From: Melieria omissa
Taxonomy: Eukaryota; Arthropoda; Insecta; Diptera; Ulidiidae
Length of the DNA stretch: 64,000 nucleotides
Assembly (NCBI GenBank): GCA_963971225.1
Contig: OZ020270.1
Coordinates: 18,585,488 to 18,649,487, forward strand
Reading direction: 5' to 3'
Positions 30,773 to 41,728 of this stretch are shown piece after piece. Both the position numbers and the translations under genes were made by a program. The notes beneath the pieces are model-generated. The model was given only the letters and a program-made list of their open reading frames with translations. It was not told the DNA's origin and searched no databases. Within the stretch, counting starts at the first letter, position 1, and every line of letters begins with the position of its first letter.

Positions 30773-31740
30773 GAAAAAAGTAACGAAACTCGTGTTTCAT
30801 TGCTATAGGGAAAATGGTTTAAGAAAAGAAATTATAACAACAACTCATTTTAAATTTCAATTAATAATTTATTGCTTCACCATTATTATTAATAAGACTA
30901 TAAATCCTATTTGGCATCGAATTCGAATACTGGAGAAGCATTTCTGGAGTCAGTGACTCCCACGTACGTAAAATCGCAGTTTGCAACTCAGAAACAGTAT
31001 TAAATTGCCGATAATCTTCATACACTTTCCTTGCCAGCCATCCCCAGATGTTTTCTATTGGGTTTACATCTGGGGAACAAGAAGGCCACTCAAGACAGTT
31101 GATTTTGTAACGATGAGACAGTCTGTCGCTGTGCAAAGCAACCCTGCCGCTACGTGCCGTGCTATAACCCAATCTGGCAACGACGGCCGCGATAGTAACT
31201 TTTAGTCCAATCTGGCAGCGACGGCCGCGATAATAACTTTTAGTCCAACCTGGCAATGATGGAAACTTTTAGTCCACTCCGGAATGTGCGGGAACGATCT
31301 GCGCGATGGCCTGAGAGGTATAAAAGGCAGCCGGATGCGGCGCAGCGAGTCAGTCTGGTTTTGACTAGTGATGTTGCCACACGGAGTAATTAAGCAAATA
31401 CTTAAGTGTACGAACAGTAAAGTGTAAACTGTGAATAATAAAGTGACTGTTGGTTTATTTTATTGTCTGCGTTTAAGAAACTGAGTGTGTTTTATTTTCA
31501 AATTGCACAATCCAGTGATACGTAACAGCCCACTAGACGTAGTATTCATAACAATATTTTGGCCTTCCAACCAAGTTTTCGTGGACCTGCTTATGTGGAT
31601 TCGTGCATTATCCTGCTGAAAAATAAATGATTTTTCTGGAAAGCTACGGATGAATGGCAGTAAATGGTTTTCTGGCACTCTCTGATACTCCTCGCTATTC
31701 ATACGGCAAGAGGGAAAGGCCAAGTGTGCTGTGCCAGAGC
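30773..31740 (-). pseudogene. Tc1-like transposase (family C), split by a solo LTR
   Basis: On the minus strand the piece 31740-31528 contains NSEEYQRVPENHLLPFI and SFIFQQDNARIHISRSTKTW (second catalytic Asp). The piece 31105-30873 continues with CLEWPSCSPDVNPIENIWGW (final Glu) and the C-terminal helix region ending ...NNNGEAINY. The N-terminal half is missing; its place is taken by duplicated hAT sequence from 31741. The LTR at 31106-31527 interrupts the catalytic domain. Confidence 0.82.
31106..31527 (+). repeat. Solo LTR with 38-bp internal tandem repeats
   Basis: TGTAACGATG...ATACGTAACA (422 bp). A TATAAAAG box lies near 31319 and AATAAAGTG near 31436. Three tandem units (31170-31207, 31208-31245 and a shorter third to 31274) carry TCTGGCA.CGACGG...CTTTTAGTC. 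It splits a Tc1 transposase frame. No target duplication is seen in the immediate flanks, so it may derive from recombination between two proviruses, or one flank has changed. Confidence 0.75.
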
Positions 31741-32546
31741 TTTTTTTTTTTGTATTATTGTATTTTTTGTATTTATTTATTCTTAACCTTTCTGCGGGCA
31801 TCCGGTTCTGCCCACTTTAGTAATGTTGTAGTTAAGCTATCGAGCTCATATTTCATGATATCCTTTCTATTCACAAAAACAAACTGGCCAGACCAGACTA
31901 TGGTGTATTTTCATACAAATTTGCCAGTTTAGTTAAATTTTTTTGGTTATGTCCCACTGTCAGAATGGCTTAAAAATATTTTTTTCGTTTGTTCCTTATT
32001 CAGTCCTTTACGGACCATAGGGCTTCAACTAGGCTTTTCCATTTGACTCGAATTGACACCCTTTTTTCGTGCCATCCCATGTAATCGTGACATAATTTTT
32101 GTTGGAAAATAATGTCGGAACATATTCAAAATTTATATTTATCCATTGTATTCATGGTTATGTCCGTGTTTTGGTGTCAATTCATTAAATAATTTTTAAT
32201 AATTGACTGGCACGACAGCCCGCTTACGCGAAACTAAGGCCTAGCTTCCCGCAGCCACCCGTGTTGTGCGTGTGAATTTTGTACGCGGGTGGAAGGGACC
32301 TACAGTTTTATGCCGGTTCCGAACGGCAGGTTGGGAGCTTTTTCATAGGCAATTTTTACTCTCAGAGGTTTGCCATTTCCAGCTGAGAGGACAGCCACCG
32401 AAAGAAAAAAGGAGTTTCCCGTTATTTTTTTTAGGTGTTACTACATGCAGTATTCGATCTTGCGTCGCTCTGCATGCGACTCGTTGGACCGCGCACTAAC
32501 CAACTGAGCCACGGCGGTGTCAATTCATTACTTTCCTGAAATGAAA
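31741..32546. repeat. Inverted duplicate, left arm (806 bp)
   Basis: Nearly identical in inverse to 33355-34160, including the SINE and its 15-bp duplication. It therefore came from the hAT copy at 32829-35462 and is not a separate insertion of each part. Confidence 0.85.
32188..32515 (-). repeat. SINE copy within the inverted duplicate
   Basis: Same 328-bp SINE as 33386-33713, in inverse, flanked by the same 15-bp repeat (32173-32187, 32516-32530). Confidence 0.85.
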
Positions 32547-33354
32547 GCTAGGATTTATAGTCTTATTAATAATAATGGTGAAGCAATGAGTTGTTGTTAT
32601 AATTTCTTCTCTTAATCCATTTTCCCTATAGCAATGAAAAACGTGTTTCGTTACTTTTTTCACACTTGTACGATGTACGAATCTTTCGGGAAATCGTGCT
32701 ACCGTATGTCCGTGAAAAAACGCCAATGCTTTGGATCTTCCAACAGGATTATAACCGAAAGCATACAAGCAAGGTCGCACAAAAGGAGCTTCGCAAGAGC
32801 AGGATTAGGGTTATAGAATGGCTCGCACCAGTGGCGTCCCCAGGGGAGGGGATTAGGGGGATGGATCCCCCCCTTGGTGGATAAATTCATTTATCCAATT
32901 TGATGCAACAATATATAACAAAAATTCCCCCTTTTTTATTTGCTTTATCTCTTCTGTGAGCAGCCACCTAAAACCTTATGGTCGAACATTTGTTGTAGTT
33001 GTTAAGGATATAAAAAAACCAGAAAGTGAGAACACAATGATTTCTTTTGGTTGCCTACATTTTATTTATGTAAAACGGTAAAAATATACTAGAATAATTA
33101 AGCAAACAGCGAGTTTCAACTTCAAAGAATTAATTTTGAAAATAAAAAAAATTCGATAGTAAAGCAAGAAGAAAAAAACAATATATTTAAATTTTTTCAA
33201 AGAAATTGTCTTTTCTGATTTAACTCCAGCGTCGAAGTTCAAAAACAATGTCCATCTGATCCTCAAAATAGCATTCCCTTCCTTCTATCTCTGCAACAGA
33301 AAACACCCAAGCGAATTGATAAAAAACCCGACACGACAGGACCACAAATACTTC

Positions 33355-34160
33355 TTTCATTTCAGGAAAGTAATGAATTGACACCGCCGTGGCTCAGTTG
33401 GTTAGTGCGCGGTCCAACGAGTCGCATGCAGAGCGACGCAAGATCGAATACTGCATGTAGTAACACCTAAAAAAAATAACGGGAAACTCGTTTTCTCTTT
33501 CGGTGGCTGTCCTCTCAGCTGGAAATGGCAAACCTCTGAGAGTAAAAATTGCCTATGAAAAAGCTCCCAACCTGCCGTTCGGAACCGGCATAAAACTGTA
33601 GGTCCCTTCCACCCGCGTACAAAATTCACACGCACAACACGGGTGGCTGCGGGAAGCTAGGCCTTAGTTTCGCGTAAGCGGGCTGTCGTGCCAGTCAATT
33701 ATTAAAAATTATTTAATGAATTGACACCAAAACACGGACATAACCATGAATACAATGGATAAATATAAATTTTGAATATGTTCCGACATTATTTTCCAAC
33801 AAAAATTATGTCACGATTACATGGGATGGCACGAAAAAAGGGTGTCAATTCGAGTCAAATGGAAAAGCCTAGTTGAAGCCCTATGGTCCGTAAAGGACTG
33901 AATAAGGAACAAACGAAAAAAATATTTTTAAGCCATTCTGACAGTGGGACATAACCAAAAAAATTTAACTAAACTGGCAAATTTGTATGAAAATACACCA
34001 TAGTCTGGTCTGGCCAGTTTGTTTTTGTGAATAGAAAGGATATCATGAAATATGAGCTCGATAGCTTAACTACAACATTACTAAAGTGGGCAGAACCGGA
34101 TGCCCGCAGAAAGGTTAAGAATAAATAAATACAAAAAATACAATAATACAAAAAAAAAAA
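33355..34160. repeat. Inverted duplicate, right arm (806 bp), inside hAT copy 2
   Basis: Partner of 31741-32546. The spacer between the arms is 808 bp. Confidence 0.85.
33386..33713 (+). repeat. tRNA-derived SINE, 328 bp, with 15-bp target duplication
   Basis: Flanked by TAATGAATTGACACC at 33371-33385 and 33714-33728. A box TGGCTCAGTTGGT and a degenerate B box (GATCGAATACTGC) are in the tRNA-like head. The body is shared with the copies at 25241 and 55377. The frames at 33402-33635 and 32266-32499 are just this SINE read backwards. Confidence 0.9.
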
Positions 34161-34388
34161 AAAAATACAAAATTGTTCTTGCAGAATAAATGTATTTTTA
34201 GAGTTCCCAAAAGTATCGACTATTTACCAAAGTAGTAATTAAACGCAGGCTTCATGCCAACCCTGCATCAGCTGTTGAAATTTGGCAAAAATTCAGTTAA
34301 ATGTTTTTGGTGAATTGTGTGTAAGCATGGAAAACATGGAATAATGGTAACCTCTATCATAACTAAATTTCAGAACGTCATAAATTTA

Positions 34389-35130
34389 TCAGGTGTACAA
34401 CTTTGCTTTCGCCGTTTTCCGATAGGTGGCTGTACCGGCTGAGGCTGGTTGAAATACATAGATGGTAATGCCTTTAAAGTGAGTGTGGACAGTGCCTAAC
34501 GAATTGTCATCGCCGTTTCAGTGACAGTTTTTCTTGTTTTCGTATTATTCACGCTGGAAAATGTCCGTTTATGTGCCCAATTCTCGCCATTTGCGGGAAG
34601 TTTTACTTTTCTGTTACAATTCGAAAAAAAATGCAGCTGAAGCGCATCGAATGCTCTCAGAAACTTACGGTGATGCTGCTCTGAGTGAAAGAACGTGTCG
34701 GGAGTGGTTTCAACGTTTTAAAAATGGTGATTTCGACATGACAAAGTCATCCTCCAACACGACAATGCTCGGCCTCACGTCGCAAAAGTGGTCAAAAAGT
34801 ACCTGGAAACGCTGAAATGGGAAGTCTTGCCCCACCCGCCGTATTCCCCAGATGTCGCCCCTTCTGACTTCCACCTATTCCGTTCGATGGCACACGGCCT
34901 GGCAGATCAACATTTTCAATCCTTCGAAGAATTGGAAAAATGGATTGCTTCATGGATAGCGTCAAAAGAGGACTCCTTTTTTCGAGCCGGGATCCGAAAA
35001 TTGCCGGAAAGATGGGAGAAAGTTGTCGCTAGCGACGGACAATACTTTGAATAATACATCTGTAAGCACTTTTTCGCAATAAAGCTTTTAATTTTGGAAA
35101 AAAACGGCGGAAGCAAAGTTGTACACCTAA
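34389..35130 (+). mobile_element. mariner (irritans-like) with internal deletion, nested in hAT copy 2
   Basis: The ends AGGTGTACAACTTTGC and GCAAAGTTGTACACCT are flanked by TA (34387-34388, 35131-35132). The length of 742 bp indicates loss of the middle. hAT copy 1 shows the empty site. Confidence 0.88.
34561..35054 (+). pseudogene. mariner transposase with deleted middle
   Basis: The N-terminal helix-turn-helix half (VPNSRHLREVLLFCYNSKKN, AALSERTCREWFQRFKNGDF) stops near 34740. After the deletion it shows the second-Asp region in a shifted frame (DNARPHVAKVVKKYLE), then HPPYSPDVAPSDFHLFRSM and the C-terminus ending GQYFE. The first catalytic Asp (usually DE in 'DE.W') is lost. The two halves are in different frames. 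Confidence 0.85.
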
Positions 35131-35985
35131 TAATAAATGTTGTATTTCTTTTACATAGCTCGAGTGTTATGCCTTTTAAATAGGTCTTTTGAGTTTTTCG
35201 TAATTCTATTAGAAGGTGTTTTCAAAATGTCATAACTTAAAACAAAGTTGAATTTTTTTTGTTGTATTTTATGACTTAAAAATACGTGTCACTTGAATTT
35301 TTCGTTTTAAGAGTTTTATGTTAGTATATGTATGTATGTTCATATATACAATTTTATGCAACATGTATTAAAAATAATACGCAACGATGAAAGTATAAAA
35401 CTGGCTTCAAACTAAATTTTTTTGCATATCCCCCCCTTCCCGAAATCCTGGGGACGCCACTGGCTCGCACAATCACCAGACTTCAATATAATTAAAAATT
35501 TGTGGTGTGACGTGAAGAGAGCAGTTGCTCACAATAATCCTTTAAATAATAATCAACTTTGAGAAGCAGTAGACCACGCCCCTAGAGAAAGATATGAAAA
35601 TTTGGTTAATTCAATGCATCGGCTCTGTGCTGCAGTAATAGCGAACAACAGCCACGCAACTAAATATTAATTTGAAGAAAAATTACGTTATTACTATTTA
35701 ACCATTAAATCTTTTAAAATGAAACACAATTTTTGCTTAATTTTAAGAAAGTAAAGCGAACTACTATTTTTTTGACCATCCATATGTTGGAGCTTTTGGC
35801 GCATTTAATTTAAATCAAACCAAACTGAGTTTAATTCTTAAGTTTTCTTTTATGACTGCATTGTTAACACATATAACTTGTTAAAGAAATACAAAGTAAA
35901 TATTTGTAAAGAAAAGCAGATTATTTTTTCTTAATTTTCTTTTCGTTGTACGCGTACTACTATTATTTTGACCGCAGCTGTATAT

Positions 35986-36253
35986 ACTTATATATATATA
36001 TATATATAGCATATTGAACAATTTTAGTGAACGTAAAAAAGTGTGAAAGTACTTTTGTGTTCAAAATGTTTGTGTGCAAGTGAGGGATATTTGTCCCACT
36101 GTGTGCAGTGTATGTATTTATATGTGCAGCACTATTGAAAATTTTCTAAGTCCTAGAAAATTGTTCAATATGCTGCAAAAAAAGAGTAACTCGTCCCACT
36201 GTATGTAATAGTGTTCATGTGTATATTGTATAAGAGTTTATGTATAAGTATAT
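35986..36253. repeat. Diverged short repeats with TCCCACTGT motif
   Basis: After a TA run, two related blocks end in GTCCCACTGT (near 36096, 36196). A third occurs on the other side of the hAT element (near 40130), each following an 'ATTGAA.AATTTTCTAAGT'-like stretch. The hAT C element therefore split a repeat array. No gene was seen. Confidence 0.5.
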
Positions 36254-37222
36254 GTATGCACTAGGGATTGCAATCCCGGACCAGTTTTACAATCCCGGGA
36301 TTTTCGGGACTGAAAATCACAATCCCGGGATCCCGGGATTTTGTTCGGGATTGAATATAGTACTTTAAGGAACTAGTTCAGACTTTTTTCAATCAAATAA
36401 ATTATATCTATGTATTAAATACTGTGTGTGTACTGAATTTAAAACTAAGAACAAAATATTTATGACAAATAACTTAAAAACGCATTTAATTGCCAAATCA
36501 CCTGGCTAACCTGCTAAAAAAGGCTCTTTGATTCAATACAAGTACATCAAATCGTATTATTTTTAAATCTTCAAGTTTTGGCCATTCAAAAAAAGTGAAA
36601 TTCGGTGTGAGTAATAACAAAGAAAATAAACATACAGAATGCGCATGTCATACAAGCAAAAATTTTGTATGGCGGGTTCTAACATTGGAACCCGCGCTCT
36701 GCTCTCATAGATCACATATGTAGTGAGAGCGTGGATTTACAAGCGAGAATGTAGTTTTATGTGTTGCGCTCTTTGGTTGCGCTCACTGCAGCTAGTGTGC
36801 GTTGTGGCGTGAAATGATTGCAAGGTGAAGACGAACGCTGTTGTTGTTGTTGTTGCGCTGGCAAAAAGCTGAAATTGTAAAACGATTTCTGATTTCTGGC
36901 TGGCTTTTGTTCTTCTTCTACAAGCCTACACGGCGTCGCATATTGCTTCTGAACTTAGTGCAGACTGTAGTGTGCGCAAAATCATAGAAAAGAAAATAAA
37001 ATATGGTTGGCATGACGACTTATATGGTCGCTACAAACAAAGTTCCTAAATAACTTATCAAAAAAGTAGACCTAATATTTGATTGCATGAATAGGGCAAT
37101 CGGATAATTGCTTTAGATCGGCTTTACAATTTAATAATGAGTCGTACAAATTTATAAAGATTTTTTTAATTATTTGAAAGATGTTAAATGTATGGATGAT
37201 TAAAGTTTTATTTTTAAAACTA

Positions 37223-37456
37223 AAATCCGTTTTTGTCATAAAATTAAACAATAACCCACATAAATGTTTTATAACAAAAAAGTTTTTTAACCAAGATAAA
37301 CTAGAAAATACTTTTGCAATTTTGGGACATAATTCAAGTAGTACTCGGTCAAGTGTAATAACTAATTTCGAAGATACACAGGATTCTATGAATCAAATCC
37401 TACTACATGCTGAGACAGACGAAACTGTATTTTTTATTATTTTATTTCAGCAGTAA
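37223..37456 (+). pseudogene. Possible P-element-like C-terminal fragment
   Basis: The string CFITKKFFNQDKLENTFAIL resembles the 'K.NQD.LE..F..IR' motif in the C-terminal region of P-element/THAP9 transposases. The flanking residues do not continue convincingly. It is a short relic inside hAT C; identity is uncertain. Confidence 0.3.
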
Positions 37457-37680
37457 TTACAACAATTATTGCAACAAATTATTTTGTAGATAAAAACTTC
37501 GACGATCGAGTAAAAATTAACATGGATAATAATTGTGGCATATGTTTCCAAAAAGTGAAACATTTTCCATAAAAATTATCAATCGGTTACAGACTTTTGC
37601 TACCTATTTGCTCCTTCAGATTTCCTGATGAATGCTGTGACAGTAAATTAAAAAAAAGGAAGTTTCAAACGATGCAAAAC

Positions 37681-39119
37681 TTCTTCTTCTTCTTCTTCTT
37701 AGCATGACAGTCCTGGATGGACCACTGCTTCCGCAACTATCTTCCTCCAGATTTCTCGATCCGCTGCTAAGCGCCACCAGTTTTGTACGTTCATCTCCTT
37801 TAGGTCATCGATCACTGCATCTGCCCATCTTTTCCTTGGTCTGCCCTTAGTTCGGTTCCCATATGGTTGCTTCTTGAAGGCTCGTTTCGGGGCTCTTTGT
37901 TCCGGCATTCTTTCTACGTGTCCAAGCCAGCGTATTCGTTGGGCTTTTATGTATTTTATGACGTTTTGCCCCTTAATCAGGTGTTCAAGCTCAGAGTTGT
38001 ATCTAATACGATATACGCCATCTTCCAACCTGATTGGACCATATATTTTGCTCAGTATTTTCCTTTCGAACATTGCTATTTGGTTCACGTCATTCATCTT
38101 CATCGTCCACACTTCGCAACCATATGTCAGGATTGGGCGTAAGAGAGCATGATACATACGTAGCTTTTGGTTTCTCGACAGGATTTTGGACTTGAATAAT
38201 TTTATATGTGCGAAGTATGCCCTATTTGCTGCTTGTAGCCTGTCTTGTATGGCAATTGATGTGTCGTCGTTAGCGCTAAGCACCACTCCAAGGTATTTAA
38301 ATTCTTCTACAGCTTCGAAACGTGCATTACCAATAACAAGATCAGCTGTATTGTTCTTTGCTTTGGTTCGTAGCATATATTTGGTTTTGTCGTGGTTGAC
38401 TTGTAGTCCAACTTGTAGGGCCTTCTTTTCTAGATCGCTGAATGCTTCTTTTATTGTTGCAACATCTCTGGTAATTATGACTATGTCATCTGCGTACGCA
38501 CATATTTGCATGCTGCTGTTGAAGACATCTTTCTGTGAGTCATAGTGTTGAATTACTTCATTCAGCGTTAAATTGAAAACCAAGGATGACAGCGCATCTC
38601 CCTGCTTAACCCCCGAAATTACTTCAAATGGGTCGGACAGGTCGTTTTGAACAAGCACTTTACTCATTGTGTTTTGCAGTGTCATATTCACCAAGTTTGC
38701 TAATTTTGCTGGGATGCCACTCTTTATAAGCGTTGGCTTAATTTTGGCTCGGTTGAGGCTATCAAATGCTTGTTTAAAATCTATAAATAGGCAGTGCAAA
38801 TCAATGGTGTATTCCCGAAATTTTTCAAAAATCTGACAGATAGTGAAACATTGATCAATAGTGGATCTGTTACGCCGAAATCCGCATTGATAGTCACCTA
38901 TTATCTCTTCTGCGATCTTGCTTACTCGTTTGTAGAGTATGTTTGTAAATACTTTGTAACCGACATTCAGAAGGGACATTCCTCTGTAGTTACTACAGGT
39001 AGCTTTGTCCCCTTTTTTGTGTATTGGTATAATTATACTCGAAAGCCACTCGTCTGGTATGCGTTCGCTTGTCCAGATTGTTCTAACAAGAAGTAATAAA
39101 TGGGTTTTCAGTTTTCATC
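37681..39119 (-). mobile_element. 5'-truncated RTE-type LINE in hAT C
   Basis: Flanked by a 13-bp duplication AACGATGCAAAAC (37668-37680, 39120-39132). The tail at its 3' end (left on this strand) is an AAG repeat, the same tail type as the SINE at 25241. Confidence 0.9.
37699..38979 (-). CDS. RTE-type reverse transcriptase, C-terminal 426 aa
   Basis: An uninterrupted frame from RT fingers onward: CGFRRNRSTIDQCF, LFIDFKQAFDSLNR (Asp of motif A), SGVKQGDALSSLVFNLTLNE, and CAYADDIVIITRD (YADD active site). The thumb region has FKYLGVVLS, LRPILTYGCEVWTM and RIRWLGHVERMPE, and the end is KRWADAVIDDLKEM...AADREIWRKIV. This C-terminal set is typical of the RTE clade. The endonuclease and N-terminal RT are absent by 5' truncation, so it cannot act alone. 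Such a protein primes reverse transcription at a nicked target. The frame is intact, suggesting a fairly recent insertion. Confidence 0.88.
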   Translation of the reverse strand: MSLLNVGYKVFTNILYKRVSKIAEEIIGDYQCGFRRNRSTIDQCFTICQIFEKFREYTIDLHCLFIDFKQAFDSLNRAKIKPTLIKSGIPAKLANLVNMTLQNTMSKVLVQNDLSDPFEVISGVKQGDALSSLVFNLTLNEVIQHYDSQKDVFNSSMQICAYADDIVIITRDVATIKEAFSDLEKKALQVGLQVNHDKTKYMLRTKAKNNTADLVIGNARFEAVEEFKYLGVVLSANDDTSIAIQDRLQAANRAYFAHIKLFKSKILSRNQKLRMYHALLRPILTYGCEVWTMKMNDVNQIAMFERKILSKIYGPIRLEDGVYRIRYNSELEHLIKGQNVIKYIKAQRIRWLGHVERMPEQRAPKRAFKKQPYGNRTKGRPRKRWADAVIDDLKEMNVQNWWRLAADREIWRKIVAEAVVHPGLSC

Positions 39120-40267
39120 AACGATGCAAAACATAAACAATAAAAAAACAACAAAAGAAGAGCTGTTTACATTTTTCTCGAGCTATGTAGCAAAAGCAAT
39201 CGTCAATACAAAAAAAGCATACACACAAAAACTACAACAACAAAAAACAATAGCGTAGTTGAAACGACGATCATTGCGCTGGCTGGTGTCGCTGTGAGAA
39301 ATTTGCACAAAAAATTATTGAGTGACCAAAACAACCACCAACGCCTCAAAGTACACAGGAGAAGCGGTACTTTCACTTCATGTGTGTTTGTTGTAGCGCG
39401 TGCTTCAGTTCACACAGTCAATGAGCGTAAACTGAAGCGCTTGCTCTCCTGCTGGCACCACTCTTTCCCTTTTGTGGCTTCCCCCCGCTCTGTGAAGCTC
39501 GCAAACGAAAATTTGAATTTTTGAGCTCAGAAGCGCCTTCTATACACTTCATATTCTTTGGTAATAACTATTAATAGTTTAAGTTTCTCTATAGTTTTAA
39601 TTCACAAATGCTGATGGTTTTATATTCGCTTTTTCTTCCTCCTCTCTTTACACCATTTTCCTTGCGTATTGTGAATGTGATAAGTCACATTAGTGTAAAG
39701 AAGAATTCAACTTGCAGGTTTTTAGAAAATTCTGGTTGTTTACTTTTTTGAATGGATTCATTTTTGGGAGCGTAAGCTTGTTTGCACTTCTGATTTTGGT
39801 TACAGACACAGCTATTTTGTACAAATTTGTAAAAAGTAGTTCTACACAAACAGAGCTATTGTTGCATTAACACTTATTCAAACGTCACAGGCAATGGGCA
39901 ATTTATTTTTTGTGTTAAATAAAAAGGGTTAAATTTTTTGAAATCAACGTGACAAAAGCACAAAGTAAGCTTTTTGTTTTTGTTTCGATCCCGGGATCGG
40001 ATTTTGTCAATCCCGGGATTTTTCGAGACTGAAATTGTCCGGGATCCCGGGATTGCAATCCCTAGTATGCACGATTGAAAATTTTCTAAGTTGAAGAAAA
40101 ATTTCAATGTGCAGTGAAAGTGAGCTCTTTGTCCCACTGTAACCGCTTTGTGCTTTATTGTTTACGTATATGCACTTGGGCCAAACAGCTGGATTGCGTG
40201 CTGCCAAGTGCGTGCGAATATAGCACAAAGAGAAATGCGGGAGTATGTGCAAAGTGGGCGCGCAGAA

Positions 40268-41560
40268 TTTTTTTTTTAAACAGGAACAAACGCGCAGGGG
40301 ATGACCCCTATTAATGCGAAGCATTGCGTTGGTTCAGGAAGGATATAAAGGTTAGGAGATAGGGTTATGAGTGAAGTGGTTATGGACTCTTGCCTTGAAC
40401 CCATCGAGATCATAAGTGCTGGGGAAAATATCCGCAGGGAGACCATTCCACAACCGCGCTGTACGGGGCAGAAACTAACTTTCCCTGTAGTGCGTAGTGC
40501 GCTGGAACATCGTTTCGACGTGGAAAGCATGGGCGCCAGTGTTCAAACGGGTTGCCCGGGGGAATACCCGGAGTGATGGCATCAAGTTGCTCATCTCCAC
40601 TGAGCAGTTACCGAAAAAGTATCGGTAAAATAACACCACACATGCCACGTTTCGACGGTGTTCCAAGGAGTCAATAGAGCTGGATGCCCTACTGTCCCCT
40701 ATAAGTTTAATCGCACGGTTTTGCACCCGATCGAGGAGCTCCAAATGGGTTTTTGAAGCCCCCGCCCAGAGGTGCGAGTTAAACTCCATTTTAGGTCGGA
40801 TATAGGTGGTGTAAATAATGCGGAGATCAGACGGAGTGAAATATTTTTTGCACCGCTTTAGGAAGCCGAGGCACTTGGCTGCTTCTTTCGACACGCCAAA
40901 AATATGATCGTTCCAACGAAGATCGTTCTTAATGGACATGCCCAGAACATCAAGAGCTGCCGATTCCGCAATACCCATAACACCCATAACCAGGGATGTG
41001 TTGGGATGTGGGGAGACTCGTTTGTGGGATAACAGGCAACATTGGGTCTTGCGGGGATTAAAATCGACCCTGTTCGCTTGAACCCACTTGGAGATTGTTT
41101 GTAGGTCGCTATTAAGTGTGTCATTCATACGGCGCCGTTCTCTCTCAATCTCCACAGAGCTGGGACGCTTTGTGAAAGAGTATGAATGACAAATGGTGCT
41201 GTCATCCGCAAACGAGTAGATGGGATTCTTCGTCGACGACAACAGGTCGTTGATGAAGATCAGGAAGAGGGTTGGAGAAAGGACCGAACCCTGCGGCACT
41301 CCCGCGCTAAGGGAATGCTTTTCCGAGGCTATGCCGTCTACTACAACACGAATAGAGCGATCATAGAGGAAGCTCGTAATCCAACGAGAGAAGGTACTAC
41401 CGACACCATAGGCAATCAATTTTGACACGAGTGCTTTATGCCACACCCGGTCAAAGGCCTTGGAAATATCTAATGCAACAACCTTGCTTTCACCGAGATT
41501 TAGAATGCTATGGTTCCATTTCTCGGCGAGGACCGCCATAAGGTCTCCCGTCGATCATTA
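40268..41560 (-). pseudogene. CR1/Jockey-type LINE reverse transcriptase, C-terminal part
   Basis: The frame 41539-40475 holds VVALDISKAFDRVWH (motif A), GVPQGSVLSPTLFLIFINDLL, YSFADDSTICHSYS (FADD active site), VLGMSIKNDLRWNDHI and MEFNSHLWAGASKTHL. A frameshift near 40475 precedes the terminal stretch ending near 40310, then a short UTR and an A run (T run on plus, 40268-40277) that marks the 3' end. The 5' part is missing beyond about 41560. The protein would perform target-primed reverse transcription. Confidence 0.85.
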
Positions 41561-41728
41561 AAGATCGTTAAGAATGTATACAGCAGCTAGGCTGTCTGCT
41601 GCTGTAGTACAGTAAATAGGTAGGTTAGGGTTAGGTTAAAGAAGGGGAGTGTGCATTTGCACTTCCACTCGGAGGCCCTGTTGGGCCCATTGTGATTCCC
41701 TTCATTTTTATTTCACCGGTGCCTTCCC

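Larger units (their letters stand above)
32829..35462 (-). mobile_element. hAT element, family B copy 2 (with nested SINE and mariner)
   Basis: The ends CAGTGGCGTCCCCAGG / complement are flanked by GCTCGCAC (32821-32828, 35463-35470), inside a Tc1 transposase frame. It aligns in inverse with 21060-23079 once the SINE and mariner are removed. It has no transposase of its own. Confidence 0.9.
32547..35985 (+). pseudogene. Tc1-like transposase (family D), split by hAT copy 2
   Basis: The part 32665-32828 has EIVLPYVREK and MLWIFQQDYNRKHTSKVAQKEL, with DY replacing the usual DN around the second Asp, then RIRVIEWLAP. The frame resumes at 35463 with QSPDFNIIKNLWCDVKRAVAHN, in which the final catalytic Glu of NPIEN is Lys. 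Stops follow. The right end CAGCTGCGGTCAAAATAATA (read in inverse) ends near 35985 before TA. The first 118 bp (32547-32664) match the 3' end of the family C element in inverse. Confidence 0.75.
36262..40064. mobile_element. hAT element, family C (3.8 kb, with nested RTE LINE)
   Basis: The ends TAGGGATTGCAATCCCGG / complement are flanked by GTATGCAC (36254-36261, 40065-40072). Both subterminal regions are rich in (AATCCCGGGAT) motifs. A hAT transposase is not recognised, so it is non-autonomous. A piece of it recurs in inverse at about 54930-55125. Confidence 0.9.

Noticed and set aside
32266..32499. 77-residue ORF repeated on the other strand at 33402-33635
   Set aside because: The pair is the SINE body read backwards in an inverted duplicate, not a gene family.
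39294..39524. 76-residue ORF in hAT C
   Set aside because: No family motif and no conservation evidence; within non-coding hAT interior.
41623..41640. Interstitial telomere array
   Set aside because: Only about three imperfect units, exactly at the 3' end of a LINE; explained as its tail.
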